A stretch of 64,000 nt of DNA from Cryptomeria japonica. Lineage: Eukaryota; Streptophyta; Pinopsida; Cupressales; Cupressaceae. The stretch covers positions 443,637,038 to 443,701,037 of the forward strand of contig NC_081413.1 of assembly GCF_030272615.1 (NCBI RefSeq), written 5' to 3'. The position numbers and the translations under genes are program-made. The notes below the pieces were generated by a model that ran no database searches, had not been told where the DNA came from, and saw only the letters and a program-made list of their open reading frames with translations. Position 1 is the stretch's first letter. Each line of letters opens with the position of its first letter. Below, piece after piece: positions 1-11,280 of this stretch.

Positions 1-224
1 TTGATAAGTCGGGAAGGAGGATATTATCTTTCAAGTATGTGTAAGTTTGACCATAATGGGAGGAATCATGCCCAATGAGGTGACGAAAAGTTTGGGAATC
101 AGGACAATTATGAGCAGGGTAAAACAACTCTTCCACCAGGAATTCATAACGCTGTTGATTTTCCTGTGTCTGAAGTAGAGAAGCAAGTGTAGCCATGGCA
201 TTTGCTGCTTTGTTGTCATTCCTT

Positions 225-590
225 GGAATCTACTAAAAAGTTATTTCTACAAAGTATTTCTTGATATCATAAACCATCTTTTTATAAGGCATTAAATTTT
301 TGTCCTTTGTTTGGTAATTATCATTAATTTGATTGATTACGAGCTGAAAGTCTCCAAAGACTTGAAGTTGTGTAATGTTCCATTCTATAGCCATTTTGAT
401 ATCTATAACCAAAGCTTCATATTCTACTATATTGTTGGTGCATGGAAAGCTTAATTTGTATGCTTTTGGAATTGTATGACCTTGTGGTGTGATGAATAAA
501 ATACTTGCTTCTGATCCATGCTATGTATATGAACCATCAAAGTATAATTGCCATGTTTTTGTGGTGACTGTTAGGATATCAGCATCAAGA
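225..590 (-). pseudogene. Second (archaeal-type) RNase H domain of gypsy-1
   Basis: Minus-strand translation contains LYFDGS, then FPCTNNIVEYEAL and a VFGDFQLVINQI segment. These are the D, E and D blocks of the extra RNase H that follows the ordinary one in Tat-type gypsy elements. An in-frame stop follows LYFDGSYT, and more stops lie near the end. The domain would degrade RNA in RNA:DNA hybrids during reverse transcription. Downstream, 31-219 continues as spacer sequence towards an integrase outside the window. It is clearly non-functional here. Confidence 0.75.
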
Positions 591-689
591 AATTCAATCT
601 ACAAAGGATGATCACCTTGAAGGGGTGCCTCGGCTAGTTGGTCTACAATGACTTGCCTCAATATAGCTTTTTTGTAAACATACTCAATA

Positions 690-1960
690 TAAAACTCACT
701 CAGGATCATGATCGATTTTTCTAGTCATCCTATTAATGTTGCCTTGCTGAGTAAATACTTCAATGGATCAATTTTAGCTATCAACTTGATGGAGTGAGAT
801 AGTAGATAGTCTCTTAATTTTTTAGAAGCAAAAACTACCACTAAGCATGCTTTTTCTATTGGGGAATAGTTGATCTCATATCCCACTAACATTCTGCTGA
901 TGTAGTAGATGGATCGTTCTTTTCCTTCATTATCCTGTTATGCAAACATAACTCCTAATGATACTTCGGTGATCGATACATAGAGTAATAATGACTTTCC
1001 TAGAATTGGTGACATTAGGACAGGTGGTTGCATGAGATATGCCTTGATCTTGTTGAATGTGTCCTCACATTTATGGCCTTACTTGAAATGAGCATTTTTA
1101 TGCAATAGATGAGTAAATGGTTGATATTTATTTTCCACTTGAGCAACAAATCTTCTGATGGACTGGAATCTTCCTTGGAGTGATCTGAGTTGACTTATAT
1201 TCTTGGGAGATGCCATTTCCATGACTGCTTTGACCTTAGCTAGATCTCCATCAATAACTCTAGCTGAAACAATGTATCCCAATAGCTTTCTTGAAGTGAC
1301 ACCAAAGGCACATTTCTTAGGATTGAGTCATAGCTTATACTATTCCAACCTGTCAAAGATATTTTCCAGTATCTCTATATGTTCTTATTTGTTGTGAGAT
1401 TTGGCGAAGATGTCATCCACATAGTCTTCCATGAATGTATGCATCATGTCATTGAATATTTTTGTCATAGCTATCTGATATGTAGCACCTACGTTCTCTA
1501 GTCCAAAAGGCATGATGTTCCAGTAGAAAGTACCCCACGGGCATGTGAAAGCTGTCTTTTATTGATCTTCAGGTGCTATTTTAATATGATTGTATCTAGA
1601 GAAACCATCCATTAGAGAAAACATGGAGTGTCCATCAGTTAAATCTATAATGATGTCAATGTTAGGCAAAGGAAAGTCATCTTTTAGACATGCATTATTA
1701 AGGTCTCTAAAGTCTATGCATATTATGATGCTTTTTTCTGGTTTTGAAATAGGAACGATGTTGGATACCCATTGAGGATATGCTACAGGTCTGATGAATC
1801 CTACATTCAATAATTTCTTTAGTTCTGCATTAACCAGGAGAGCGATGTGTGGATGCATTTTCCTTAATTTCTATTTAATTGGGTTGGCTCCAGGATTGAC
1901 TTTTAATTGATGCATAATAAGCACTAGATCCAACCCCGGCATGTCTACATATGACCAGGC
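690..1960 (-). pseudogene. Reverse transcriptase and RNase H of gypsy-1
   Basis: An open stretch at 1559-1858 encodes the RT fingers and palm, with SIIICIDFRDLNNACLKDDF and a SLMDGFSRYNHIKI segment. After a stop near 1560 the frame continues through a PFGLENVGATYQ block to the catalytic motif YVDD (codons within 1408-1427). The connection region (1079-1282) has the SQLRSLQGRFQSIRRF signature. The conventional RNase H follows at about 690-1080. RT copies the element RNA into cDNA in cytoplasmic particles. Several nonsense codons make this copy dead, but the catalytic motif itself is preserved. Confidence 0.85.
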
Positions 1961-3676
1961 AAAATTGATTTGTTGTCATTTGAAGAACTCCATATATTGT
2001 TGCATTTCTTCTGATAGAGAAGTTGCTTGATGTAGGATCTTTGGTTTCTCTGTTGTCCCAATGTTAACTACCTTTGTTGGTTCGATCAAAATTGATGACC
2101 TTTCTTGATAATGCACAAGTAAAGTGTCAAATATCCCATCTTCTGGCACCTCGAGGAGGTTTTCATTGTTAGATGCATCATTTCTTTTTACTTTTTCCTG
2201 ATCTCATGTTGCCAAGAAATGGTTTTCAACATTAGACTTGATATCGGTTTCTTTATTTTCCTTTCTATGACTAGGAGATTTGGCACCCACTTGACTGGAA
2301 GATGCATTGCTGAAATTATTGGTGAGAGTTGTTGTGGGTTCGATTGCATTAAGATATACAGATATTGCATGGTCATTTGGAAAGGTATCAATTGTAGTAT
2401 GTCCTTCATTTTCCCAATAAATTAGTTCGGGGTGGATTAGAGGTAGGGGGTCATCAGGTTGAGATTTTTTGACATTATCAAGGGTCATGATGGATGTATC
2501 AAAGTTTTGGATGTTTATTTCAATGTCTAGAACTGTACTCTCATCAAAATGACCTCACACAAGGAGCTCCTGATCATCCTCGATTAAGTCCAAGTCAGCT
2601 GAATGTGACTCTAATTCAAGTGAACTAGTTTCTAACATTTTCCCTACATACGTGTGAACTACATCGACTCCTGCATCTTCTTAAAAACAATTTTCTTCAG
2701 CTGATTCTTCAGAGTGATAGGAATCCCATTCCCATTCGTTAGAATTTATATCACTTGCAGCTTGCAATCTACAGATTTGTTCATATAGTATTTGATTTGT
2801 TTCTTCATCTTTTCTTCTTTCATATTCAACTTCTTCTAGACTGAGATTGAGTTTGTCAACTTTTCTATCAGCTCTCCGTGACTTGTATTAGCTTCTTTCT
2901 TGTTTTGATTAAGAGTAAATTCTACTTGGGAGGTGCTTTTAGTTTCTTTTTCTTGTTGTTTTGAAGCTTGCTTCTTTTCCCATTTCATTTTTTATTGTGC
3001 TTGTTGTTTAGATGACGTTTCTTCTCTTTCAATTGCCAGTTGTTCTTGTCTGCTTTCATATTCCTCTTATTGTTTGCTAAAAGGTGTGTCTTCTGGTAGA
3101 GTAACTTGTCCATACCCTAAGCCTACTTTTGTTGTAGCTTGTTGAGTGTAAGGCTGGATAGGTTCTGATATACCTTCTTTTCTTTTACCTATAGGACTTG
3201 TTCCAGTGTATCCCATCTTTCTGAAAATGTTGAATTCTTTTCCATACTTTTCTGTAGGTATGCGAACATTGTTAATCTTTTTTTGAACTTATTCATCTTT
3301 ATATAGCCACTGTAGCACATCTTTGTCTTCTGTTTCCTCTGATAAGGTCCCAACACTAACAAATACTTCATCAAATATCGGAAGATGTTTCACAATTGGT
3401 TTATGTTTAGAGTTTGATGGTTTTCCAAAGGATTTAGGAGAAAGTGGTAATTGTGATATTGAATATTCTCCATTCCTTCGATCTCTTAGCTGCTTTTTTT
3501 TTGGTGACAAAATTAAGGCAAATGATTTTTCTTTGGATTGTGTGTTTGAAGATGATGCCTCCCTATTTATGAGGAACAATGACTTCTTCAGCTGGTTTGA
3601 GATTACTACAATAATGAAATGGATTTGAATCTGCTAAGTTCGTGCTTTCCTGCCCATTGTACGGAAATTTTAGGCA
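1960..3676 (-). pseudogene. Decayed linker between protease and RT of gypsy-1
   Basis: Short minus-strand open stretches (3289-3579, 2204-2488) encode acidic, serine- and lysine-rich sequence without a domain I recognise. Position and strand place it in the variable spacer between protease and RT of the same gypsy polyprotein. Frames change several times. A lysine/serine-rich segment (KKKQLRDRRNGEYSISQLPL) sits at about 3440-3500. No function is claimed beyond being part of the element. Confidence 0.5.
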
Positions 3677-4216
3677 CTAATGATATGTGGATGAAACAAC
3701 TTGTATGTCATGTATCCAGGGTCTTCCCAAGAGTATGTTGTATGATAAGTCCAAGTCTAGAACTTGGCATGTTGTGTCTATTTGTAAAGGTCCTACTCTT
3801 AGGGGTAACATCACAATTCCTTTAGAGGAGCACTCTTCTTCATCATAGGCTTTAACGGTGATCTTTTTCCAGTGACCAACTCCATCTTTTGAATAACCTA
3901 GAGCACAGACAAGACTCAAAGAGCAAATATTTAAGCTATCTCTTCCTTCTATTAGGACACGTTTAACTCATGTCTTATGAATGATTACTTCGATATGCAA
4001 GGGAGCATTATGGGGATGTTGCAAGGACATGTCATCTTCTTTGGTGAATGATGAGTAGTGAGGGGTTGTGAGGTGTCCCACCATGGTTTGGAATTGATCT
4101 ATATCCAGATCTTTAGACACTATTGTATCTACTAATGCTCGTTCAAGAATTTCTTTGTGTGCAGGTGAAAGCTTTAAAAGTTCTAAGATGGATATTTGTG
4201 TGGGTGTTTTCTGCAA
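3677..4216 (-). pseudogene. Retropepsin-like region of gypsy-1
   Basis: The open stretch 3677-3919 ends with LDLSYNILLGRPWIH, which matches the C-terminal hydrophobic-GRPW block of plant gypsy aspartic proteases. Upstream at 3968-4216 lies another frame with LLKLSPAHKEILERALVDT, typical of the gag-protease junction in this group. The catalytic D-S/T-G triad is not recognisable, so the protease looks broken. The enzyme would normally cut the gag-pol polyprotein. Confidence 0.6.
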
Positions 4217-4499
4217 TTACTCCACTAGATTGTATTGTTTTTGTAGTGGATGACGTGTTATTTATAGGACATGGAAAAACAACTGTAGCTTTTCTTCTTG
4301 TGATAGCATGAGCAGGTTCTTGATTTTTCTTTTATTTAACTACAATCACATTTACCACATTATCATATGTATGAGTGTAGTTTACCTTCGCTTTACCCTT
4401 ACCATTATTTGTTGTTGATGATTGACTTTTCTAATAGTTTGGAAGTGGAGGTTTAAAAGTTGTATGAGATTAGTTTGTTGTATGTCCATCCACTGTTAT

Positions 4500-6103
4500 T
4501 ACTCCATTATCAATCAAATCTTGGATGACATATTTCAACTACTGACAATTATCTATGTGATGCCCCTTGTTTTGATGGAAATCACAATAATGGCTATCAT
4601 TCCACCAATGGGGGTTTACTTGACGTTCGTAATTCCTTTCTTCTGGCAAAGTAATCAATTTGTTTGTGAGAAGTGTCTTTAGTGCTGACCCAAGGGGTTC
4701 TCCAATGTTTGTAAATTTCCTTCGAAATAAATTTTTGATAGTTGCTTTTTGGTGAGTGTTGTTTTGCTGAGTTGTTGCTGAGTGATTTGATAAATTAAAA
4801 ACTGGTTGCTTTGGTTTCACATTGTTGTTATCTACTATTCCATTGCTGACGACATTATGATTTCTATTCCAAAACTTTGGCTTATCATTGTGATTGTTGT
4901 TATTAGTGTTGTTAGGAGGGTAAACTCCTTCCTTGTATATTTTCAGCTCACCCTTCTTTATCATGGCTTCCTCCATTTTGATTCCATTATCAATCATCTT
5001 TCCAAAAATTTGATGTCCTTGCATTTTTATATGATAGCTCATTTAATAATTTAGGTTGTCAATGAATATATCCATTTTTTCATAGTCTGGCACTGTACGA
5101 GGATATCATGAAGCTAACCATTTCCATCTCTATAAAACTATCATGAAAGGTTCTCCACTCTTTTGTTTGGTGTTACATAGGTCTAGCATTGTTACATCAT
5201 GTTGTATATTGTAAGAGTATTGTGAAACAAACTTATCCACCAATTATGAGAATGATCTGATTCTAGGTGGAAGTTTGGAGAACCATTCCATAGCTAGTTC
5301 AGTTAAGCTTTTCAAAAATAATCTCATCAAGTAGGTATCCTCATGTGCAAACTCCATACTCATTGTGTAAAATTCTCATATATGATCTTGAGGGTCAGTG
5401 CTTCCATCATATTTTTCATATATAGGAGTTTCACACCCTATAGGAAATGGTATCATATTTAGATTTCTGTCGAATGGATAAGGACAAATTTCTTGAAGTG
5501 AGTATCTTCTAACATTTCCTCTCTGCATATCTTGAATTTGTATTTGCAGTATTTGTATTTGTTCTGATAGGATTATCAACATGATTTGTTCTTGCAAAAC
5601 CATGATTTTGAATTCTAGGAGGATCTTGGTCTCTTCTAGTATCATCTCTACCCCTTCTTGTATCTTCATTGGATCGAACATTATTTAGAATTTCTATGTC
5701 ATCTCTTTTGGGAATGTAAGTTTCCTCATTGGTTTTGGTGTTACTAGGAATTGACGTGTCATTCATTTTGAGACCAAAAATATCCTCATATTGTTCATTA
5801 TTAGAGGGGGGGGGGGTCACTTCTCTTTTGTGTCAATTTCTTCACATCAAAATATTGAGGGAGTGTAGCACCAATTCTTATTAACATTAGGAAGTATTTT
5901 TCTTTGTCTCGCTCCAATATTTTCTCCATAAATTTATCAAATTGAGGAGCTTTTTTGATGTCTATGACATTTTGTTCTTTTATTTCCTCTTCAACTTGTA
6001 TTTCATCTTCATGTTCCATGGTTCTATGATCTTCAACTATTTCCAATGTTTTGATTTCCTTCTCTGTGATCTTTCGTCTCTGAGCCATGCTTAAAATGGG
6101 CAT
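4500..6103 (-). pseudogene. gag region of gypsy-1
   Basis: Three overlapping or adjoining minus-strand frames (5801-6103, 5376-5820, 4539-5042) make up a decayed gag. 5801-6103 is a charged N-terminal segment starting MPILSMAQRRK. 5376-5681 ends in a PIGCETPIYEKYDGSTDPQDHI segment, the usual start of the retrotransposon gag fold. 4539-5042 carries an asparagine-rich stretch and ends with HWWNDSHYCDFHQNKGHHIDNC, a CCHC-like zinc knuckle. Gag forms the virus-like particle and binds RNA. Frameshifts between the pieces show decay. Confidence 0.75.
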
Positions 6104-8160
6104 ACACGTGTGTTAGATATTGTGCTAGGATTCGATTGTCCAAAAGTTGTTTTGCTAAGTGATCAACTGTCAATGTAAATGCGATAGAGTGATATGACAC
6201 GAAAAGATGATTCAAGTGTTTAAAAGTTTGCAAGTTGTTCAATCTTCGATCTTGGAGTGCAATGATGATGATTTTGATAAAAACCAAGTCCAATAGGAAC
6301 AATATATCCTATGATGTGGAACATGATCATCCTGACCAAACGTTGTAGTTTCGTGATATAGGATGATAGATCCTAATGAGAAACTATGTTTTTGAGTGAT
6401 CAATTTATCAAAGAGGGTGATGATGCACTTTGAGATGTTTAGATCTTGAACTTGTTGAGTGTGAATACTTGAAAATCTTGAGGTGTCTATCTCTAGAGTC
6501 TAACTTGACAGATGATAACTTGACCAAACTAACCAAGGAGACAATATAAGCACAGAATGATAGATAACAGGTGTTCATGCTCACTGTAATTTAATAAAGC
6601 AAATATGATAGATCTGAAAAAGACATGCAAGAAGACAGTTCTGGACAGATAGAGACATAAATGCGTATGACACCCTACACAACCCCCAACGACAATCTAG
6701 ACAGGCTCATACAACAAACTAGAAATATCGCACGACAGAAGACATAAACTTGTATGAGATTTCTCATAGAGCCAGGCGACAAATGAATTACCTTCTAAAC
6801 TGGCTCGTATGACAATTATCACTGGATTGGATGATAAAAGATAACACGAATTTTTCTACTAAACTAGCTCATACAACAATTCTCACTAGACCGGACAATA
6901 AACTAGATGCCTCGTATGATAAAATAACAAGCTCGTACGACAGAGAACAAAATAGAGACAAAAACTTTGTTTGGACAGATTTTTGATCAATGAAGTTTGA
7001 TGTTTTGCTTCTGTTTTCCAGTTTTTTAGATGTCTGATTTTCTGTTTTAGGGATGAAGACACAACAAACACGCAATATCTTAAGTGACCTCAAGAAAAAT
7101 ATGCTACATAAGGAAGTTGGCTGAGAGAGAAAACCTTTGCTTGCAAAATTAGATACACACCCCATAGCTAATCAGAATACGGTCATTGAGTCTCATGCAA
7201 TGGATTCTCAATGTCGTATTATCTGACTCCAAATGCTAATGGGGGCACGATGTCGCAAGTGTCTTAGGAGAGTTACTATCTCTCTTGCACAAATATTATC
7301 CCCCTTTTGGAGGTGAATCGGGTAGCTTCTAATTTAATTGGAACTAGTAAGGGATCCATTCGGTGTGTCGGGGTATAAACTCAATTAAGTGGTCTCCCAG
7401 CCTTGAAAACCAAGGTTTGATACACCCAATGGTATAGAGGAGAGCTATTCCCAAGCACTGTCGTTGACTTGATTTTCATCAAATCACATTTATTTTATCA
7501 TGGGTTGGAGTACTTGGCATTAGCCATTCCCACTTGGTTCGTTTCCCTCTCAGCGACCTTAAAGGCTTTGGCCTTACAAGCTCCTCAGAAGGGCAGAACC
7601 ACTACAGATATGCACTAATGAAAGAAAAGGATGAGTCTATATTTCTAAGCACCTAAGAAAGGTGAGAGCATACTCGCCTATCATCAAAACACATAATACA
7701 TGATTGTTCAATTCCTTTAGCCAAAACAAGTGTGCCTAGAAAATTTAAAGAAGACATAAAGTTTGGTTGAGTCATCCTAGGCGACCTGCAAAATAGCTAC
7801 ATTAGTAGTCATGATGTTTGTATGAAATGAAGCTTTGACAAGTGTGATCTTCAATAATTGTCTTGCAAAAACTAGTTAGGCTGTCAAAAAACTCACAAAC
7901 AGATTAGGGTTAGCATTAGTAATAATCAAATTGAAGCACAAAAACCCTAAAATGCAATCTATTTGGAAAACACAGAAACATAATTTCCTACGACAATTCT
8001 CACCTGATCGTACGATAATTTTCTCTTCTCATACGAGGACACAAAGGAACTCATACAAGGAAAAAAGGTAACTCGTACAAAATTCTAAATCAGACTTGGC
8101 CAAAAACCTGCTAAATTCAAAATTTGATGGTGTTAAGAGACCAAAAATGAGATTTTCGGC
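6104..8160 (-). other. Untranslated leader of gypsy-1 with scattered CTCGTACGAC-like motifs
   Basis: No coding sequence is supported over about 2 kb between the 5' LTR/PBS and gag. Variants of a 10-bp near-palindrome (ctcgtacgac, ctcatacgag, ctcgtatgac), often followed by aattctcac, recur at about 6700-6950 and 7980-8090. Long leaders are common in Tat/Ogre-like elements. The short ORFs at 6869-7165 are not convincing. Confidence 0.5.
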
Positions 8161-8178
8161 CCCACGGTGGGTGCCAAA
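8161..8178 (-). other. Primer-binding site of gypsy-1
   Basis: On the minus strand, TTGGCACCCACCGTGGGG follows the end of the LTR within two bases. A TGGCRCCCACCGTGGGGC-type site directly after the 5' LTR is characteristic of plant Tat-like gypsy elements, where a cellular tRNA primes minus-strand DNA synthesis. It fixes both the orientation of the element and the inner LTR edge. Confidence 0.75.
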
Positions 8179-8179
8179 A

Positions 8180-9286
8180 TGTTGTGCATGTGAAGTGTGA
8201 TACCTCAAGCTACAACAGAAATACTTAATAAATCATTACAAGCATGGTTAGCAAATAAGAAGCAAATGAAAGATGAACCATGACAAAGCAACCTATCGCC
8301 TCCTAAGAGATGCACATATGGATTTTCTCTCGAATCTAAATAAGCAATCCCAGTGACTTGACTACACCTAGATGGAGGATTTGAAATGATAATGATATGA
8401 AAAGATGAGATTGATTATGCTAAATTGATCCAAGAGACTAATTAAGCTAATGATATGCATGATTAAGCTATGATGATGATGCAATTAAGCTAGAAAAGAG
8501 ATTGATTAAGCTACATGACTCAACAATTAAGCTAGAAAATGATCAAATTAAGATAATGCAATTTCCTATAACAATAATTCTCAAGATGATATGCCTATAG
8601 TAACAATACCTAAATTGATAATGAGATGGGATCCTTATTGCTCCAAAATGGAGGATATTGATAGGATTTGCAAGGCGATGGGTGAGGTGGCAAGAATCAA
8701 CGGTCAAGATTGAGTCTGAAGATATCAAGGGTGAAATTGGAGGAGGTTGGAGAAGAGGTTGGAGGAAGGGACACTTGTCATCTCTATGGTGACAAGTGTC
8801 CAAGAGAGGAGACATGTGGCCAAAGTGCCATGTGTCTCAAGAAGAAATATCCACACCATAGGAGGTTAGGATAAAGAGGTTAGAATGTGCAAGATAGGAT
8901 AGGGTTAGTTAAACCCAAGGTTAAGTGAAATGGGTTAGGTTAGAGGGATGGTTAGGTTAGGTGGTTATAAGTTAGGAGGCATGTGGGTAATTTGAATTTA
9001 AAAATTCAAATAATAGGAAAAGACTAATTAATTCTCAACAACTCATAAATTGATTTGTTTTAATTAATTAGAGGATTAGAAGAATTGATTGAAATGGAGG
9101 GGATTAATTAAACAAAGGGGACTATTGAAATGAACCTGTTAAATAAATCCTTTGATTTATTAATAAGTAGATGAAAGGGAGAATTTAATCAAATTGCCTA
9201 ATGAATTCGATTAAATTAGGAAGGGGGATTAATTAAATAATTGCATATTTAATTAATTATCTTCAGACCATTTTGAGGTGTATACA
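8180..9286 (-). repeat. 5' LTR of gypsy-1
   Basis: On the minus strand it begins TGTATACACCTCAAAATGG and ends CATGCACAACA, giving the usual TG...CA ends. The PBS follows at once. Length is about 1107 bp, AT-rich, without a convincing ORF. At its outer edge the sequence switches to LINE coding DNA (9287). The second LTR is outside the window, so identity between LTRs cannot be judged. Confidence 0.75.
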
Positions 9287-10203
9287 AAGACCACTTTACT
9301 TGGATTGGTTTCAATGGAAAAGGCTAAAGGATGGTAATCCATCCTTTCAGATTATGCTAGTGCTTTGGGGAAAAAAATTAATGCTGAAAATTCAGAGGAA
9401 ACTTGTTGGGTGGAAAGGTTCTCTGTTGCGTAATGTTAAGAATCTCTAGTTAGTCAAAGAATCCCTTCAAAGTACCTTAATTTATCTTCTATTTGTTTTT
9501 AATATTCTTGTGTCTTAGGCTAAGAAGGTTGATAAAATCCAAAGACGTTTCCTCTGGTTTGGAGTGAAGGAGAAAAATAGAATGTCTCTTCTTGTTAGGG
9601 AAAAAGTTTGTCATAATAAGAGATCCAGTGGTCTTAGCTTTAGGGACTACCGCTCTCTAAATCTTGACCTTATGGCTAATATTGGATGGAAATATATTTC
9701 AGAGAATGTGGATTTGTAAGTTTCCATGAAGAATAAGTACCCCCATGGTAAGAATAATTAAATTTTTTTGATCTCTGATGTCCCTCCTAGAGGTTCGCAT
9801 GTTAGGAATAACCTTATAAAAATTAAAGAGCTTCTTATTTAGGGTATTCAGTGGTAGGTTGGTAATGGTAATAAGGTCAAAATATGGAAAGATCCATGGG
9901 TGTCTCTTATCCCCTTGGAGTTTCACCTTCTTTGTTTGACTATTGAATAGCCTTAATATGGACGTATATGAGCTATGTGAGTGACTACTAGGTTCCTGAT
10001 TATTTCCTTCTAAAGTGGAAAATTAACCCTTTGGACTTTGATCTTCAGTTGAGGATGGATGTGTGGAGTTGCTCAGGATCCTTAAAAATATCAGGTTCTT
10101 CAGATTAGATGTTCAAGATAGGTTGATCTAGGCTTTCTCCAAAGATGGAAAGTACTTTGTTTGTTCTAGTTTTGAGTTTTCTTCTCCATCTTCCTCCCCT
10201 CTC

Positions 10204-10524
10204 TATAATTGGTTTATCATTTGGAAGTAAAAAATGATCCTGAAGATATGCTTATTTTGGTGGATGGATTACCATGGTAAAATCCTTACTATATTGACAA
10301 CCTTAAAAGGTGTTGTTTTTCACATAATAAATAGATGTGTTTTATGTGAAAAGGAAGAAGAGTGTATAAACCATATTTTATTTCACTGCCTATTTTCATG
10401 GAATATTAGACTGAGAATTTCTTTCTTGTTCCTTGTTGATTGGGTTTGGAATGGGGATTTGATGGAATGTGTGTCTGGTTGGTTATCCCCTTCGGTTCAT
10501 CCCCTTACTAGGAAACTTTGGTGA
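10204..10524 (+). pseudogene. LINE ORF2 zf-RVT (zinc-binding) domain
   Basis: The frame through 10234-10524 reads a W/K-rich start (LYNWFIIWK), then LFWWMDYHGKILTILTTL and CVLCEKEEECINHILFHC. This matches the C-x2-C...H-x3-H/C pattern of the RT-associated zinc-binding domain found C-terminal to RT in plant LINEs. One stop (TAA after IWK) interrupts the start. The domain probably helps nucleic-acid binding. Confidence 0.75.
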
Positions 10525-10797
10525 CATGCCTTCTTTCATACTGGGTTGTACTTTTGACAAGAAAGAAATAGAAGAATATTCAAGAATATGAAGAACAACT
10601 AGGACTCTTTAGCCATAGTTGTTATTAATAATGTCAAAGAAAATATGGGATATTTTGAAAAAAAAATCATTCTCTTTCACCCTCTTCCTTGGATTAGTAG
10701 ATTGCTAGAACTTGGAGCTTGACTGAATATCTTTTCAAGTTCATATCACCTCCTATTGGATTTAGAAATTCTATTAAATGCCCCCCCTGACATTGGT

Positions 10798-11280
10798 TGG
10801 TTGAAATTAAATTTTGACAATTCTTCTAAAGGTAATCTAGGTTGAGCAGGTTGGAGTGGGATCATACATGATCATAGGGGTAATTTGGTCCTAGCCTATA
10901 TGTCTAACTACAGCATGCTAACCTTGAGTGTTGTAGAGGTGGAAATTGCTTATTATGGCTTAGTTATTGCAAGAGATAGAAGGTACAAATGCATCATTAT
11001 CAAAGGTGATTCAAAGAACACTATTTTAATGATTTAAAAAGAAGTCAAACTTGATTGGAAATGCAAACACTTCATCACCATGTGCCAGTATCTAATCACC
11101 CATGAGATTGGCCACTTAAGACTCAGTCATACAGAAAGGGAAGAAAATAATGTTGCAGACAGGTTAGCTTCTCTAGGCCTATTTTCTGATCATTTGAAAA
11201 TATGGTTGAATCTTCATGATATCCTTAATGTGGTTTGTGTCAGTATCCTTGATGGCATAAGGCCTCATGATGAAGTATAA
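10798..11280 (+). pseudogene. LINE-encoded RNase H domain
   Basis: Translation from 10798 gives WLKLNFDNSSKGNLG, SVVEVEIAYYGLVIA, IIIKGDSKNTILMI and REENNVADRLASLGL. The four acidic residues expected for RNase H (D, E, D, D) are all present. Two stops interrupt the frame (after GNLG and after ILMI). This domain is fused to ORF2 in plant L1 elements. The last stop is at 11278-11280, taken as the end of ORF2. Confidence 0.8.

Larger units (their letters stand above)
1..9286 (-). mobile_element. Ty3/gypsy LTR retrotransposon, Tat-like, left part outside window (gypsy-1)
   Basis: Reading on the minus strand, the order is 5' LTR (8180-9286), primer-binding site, long leader, gag, protease, RT, RNase H and a second (archaeal-type) RNase H. 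The integrase and 3' LTR would lie beyond position 1. RT followed by two RNase H domains is the known arrangement of the plant Tat lineage, which supports that call. Many stops and frame changes break the coding part, so it is inactive. It is inserted into a LINE: LINE coding sequence starts right after the LTR at 9287. The target duplication cannot be checked because the other end is missing. Confidence 0.85.
9287..11280 (+). mobile_element. L1-type LINE, 3' part of ORF2 (LINE-1)
   Basis: Plus-strand translation (several frames, with stops) gives the region after the RT palm: IQRRFLWFGVKEKNRMSLLV and GLSFRDYRSLNLDLMANIGW at about 9540-9700. It is followed by a zinc-binding RT-associated domain and a C-terminal RNase H. 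This order is that of plant L1 ORF2. The 5' part is missing because the gypsy-1 LTR ends at 9286; it should resume on the far side of gypsy-1. Non-functional. Confidence 0.8.
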
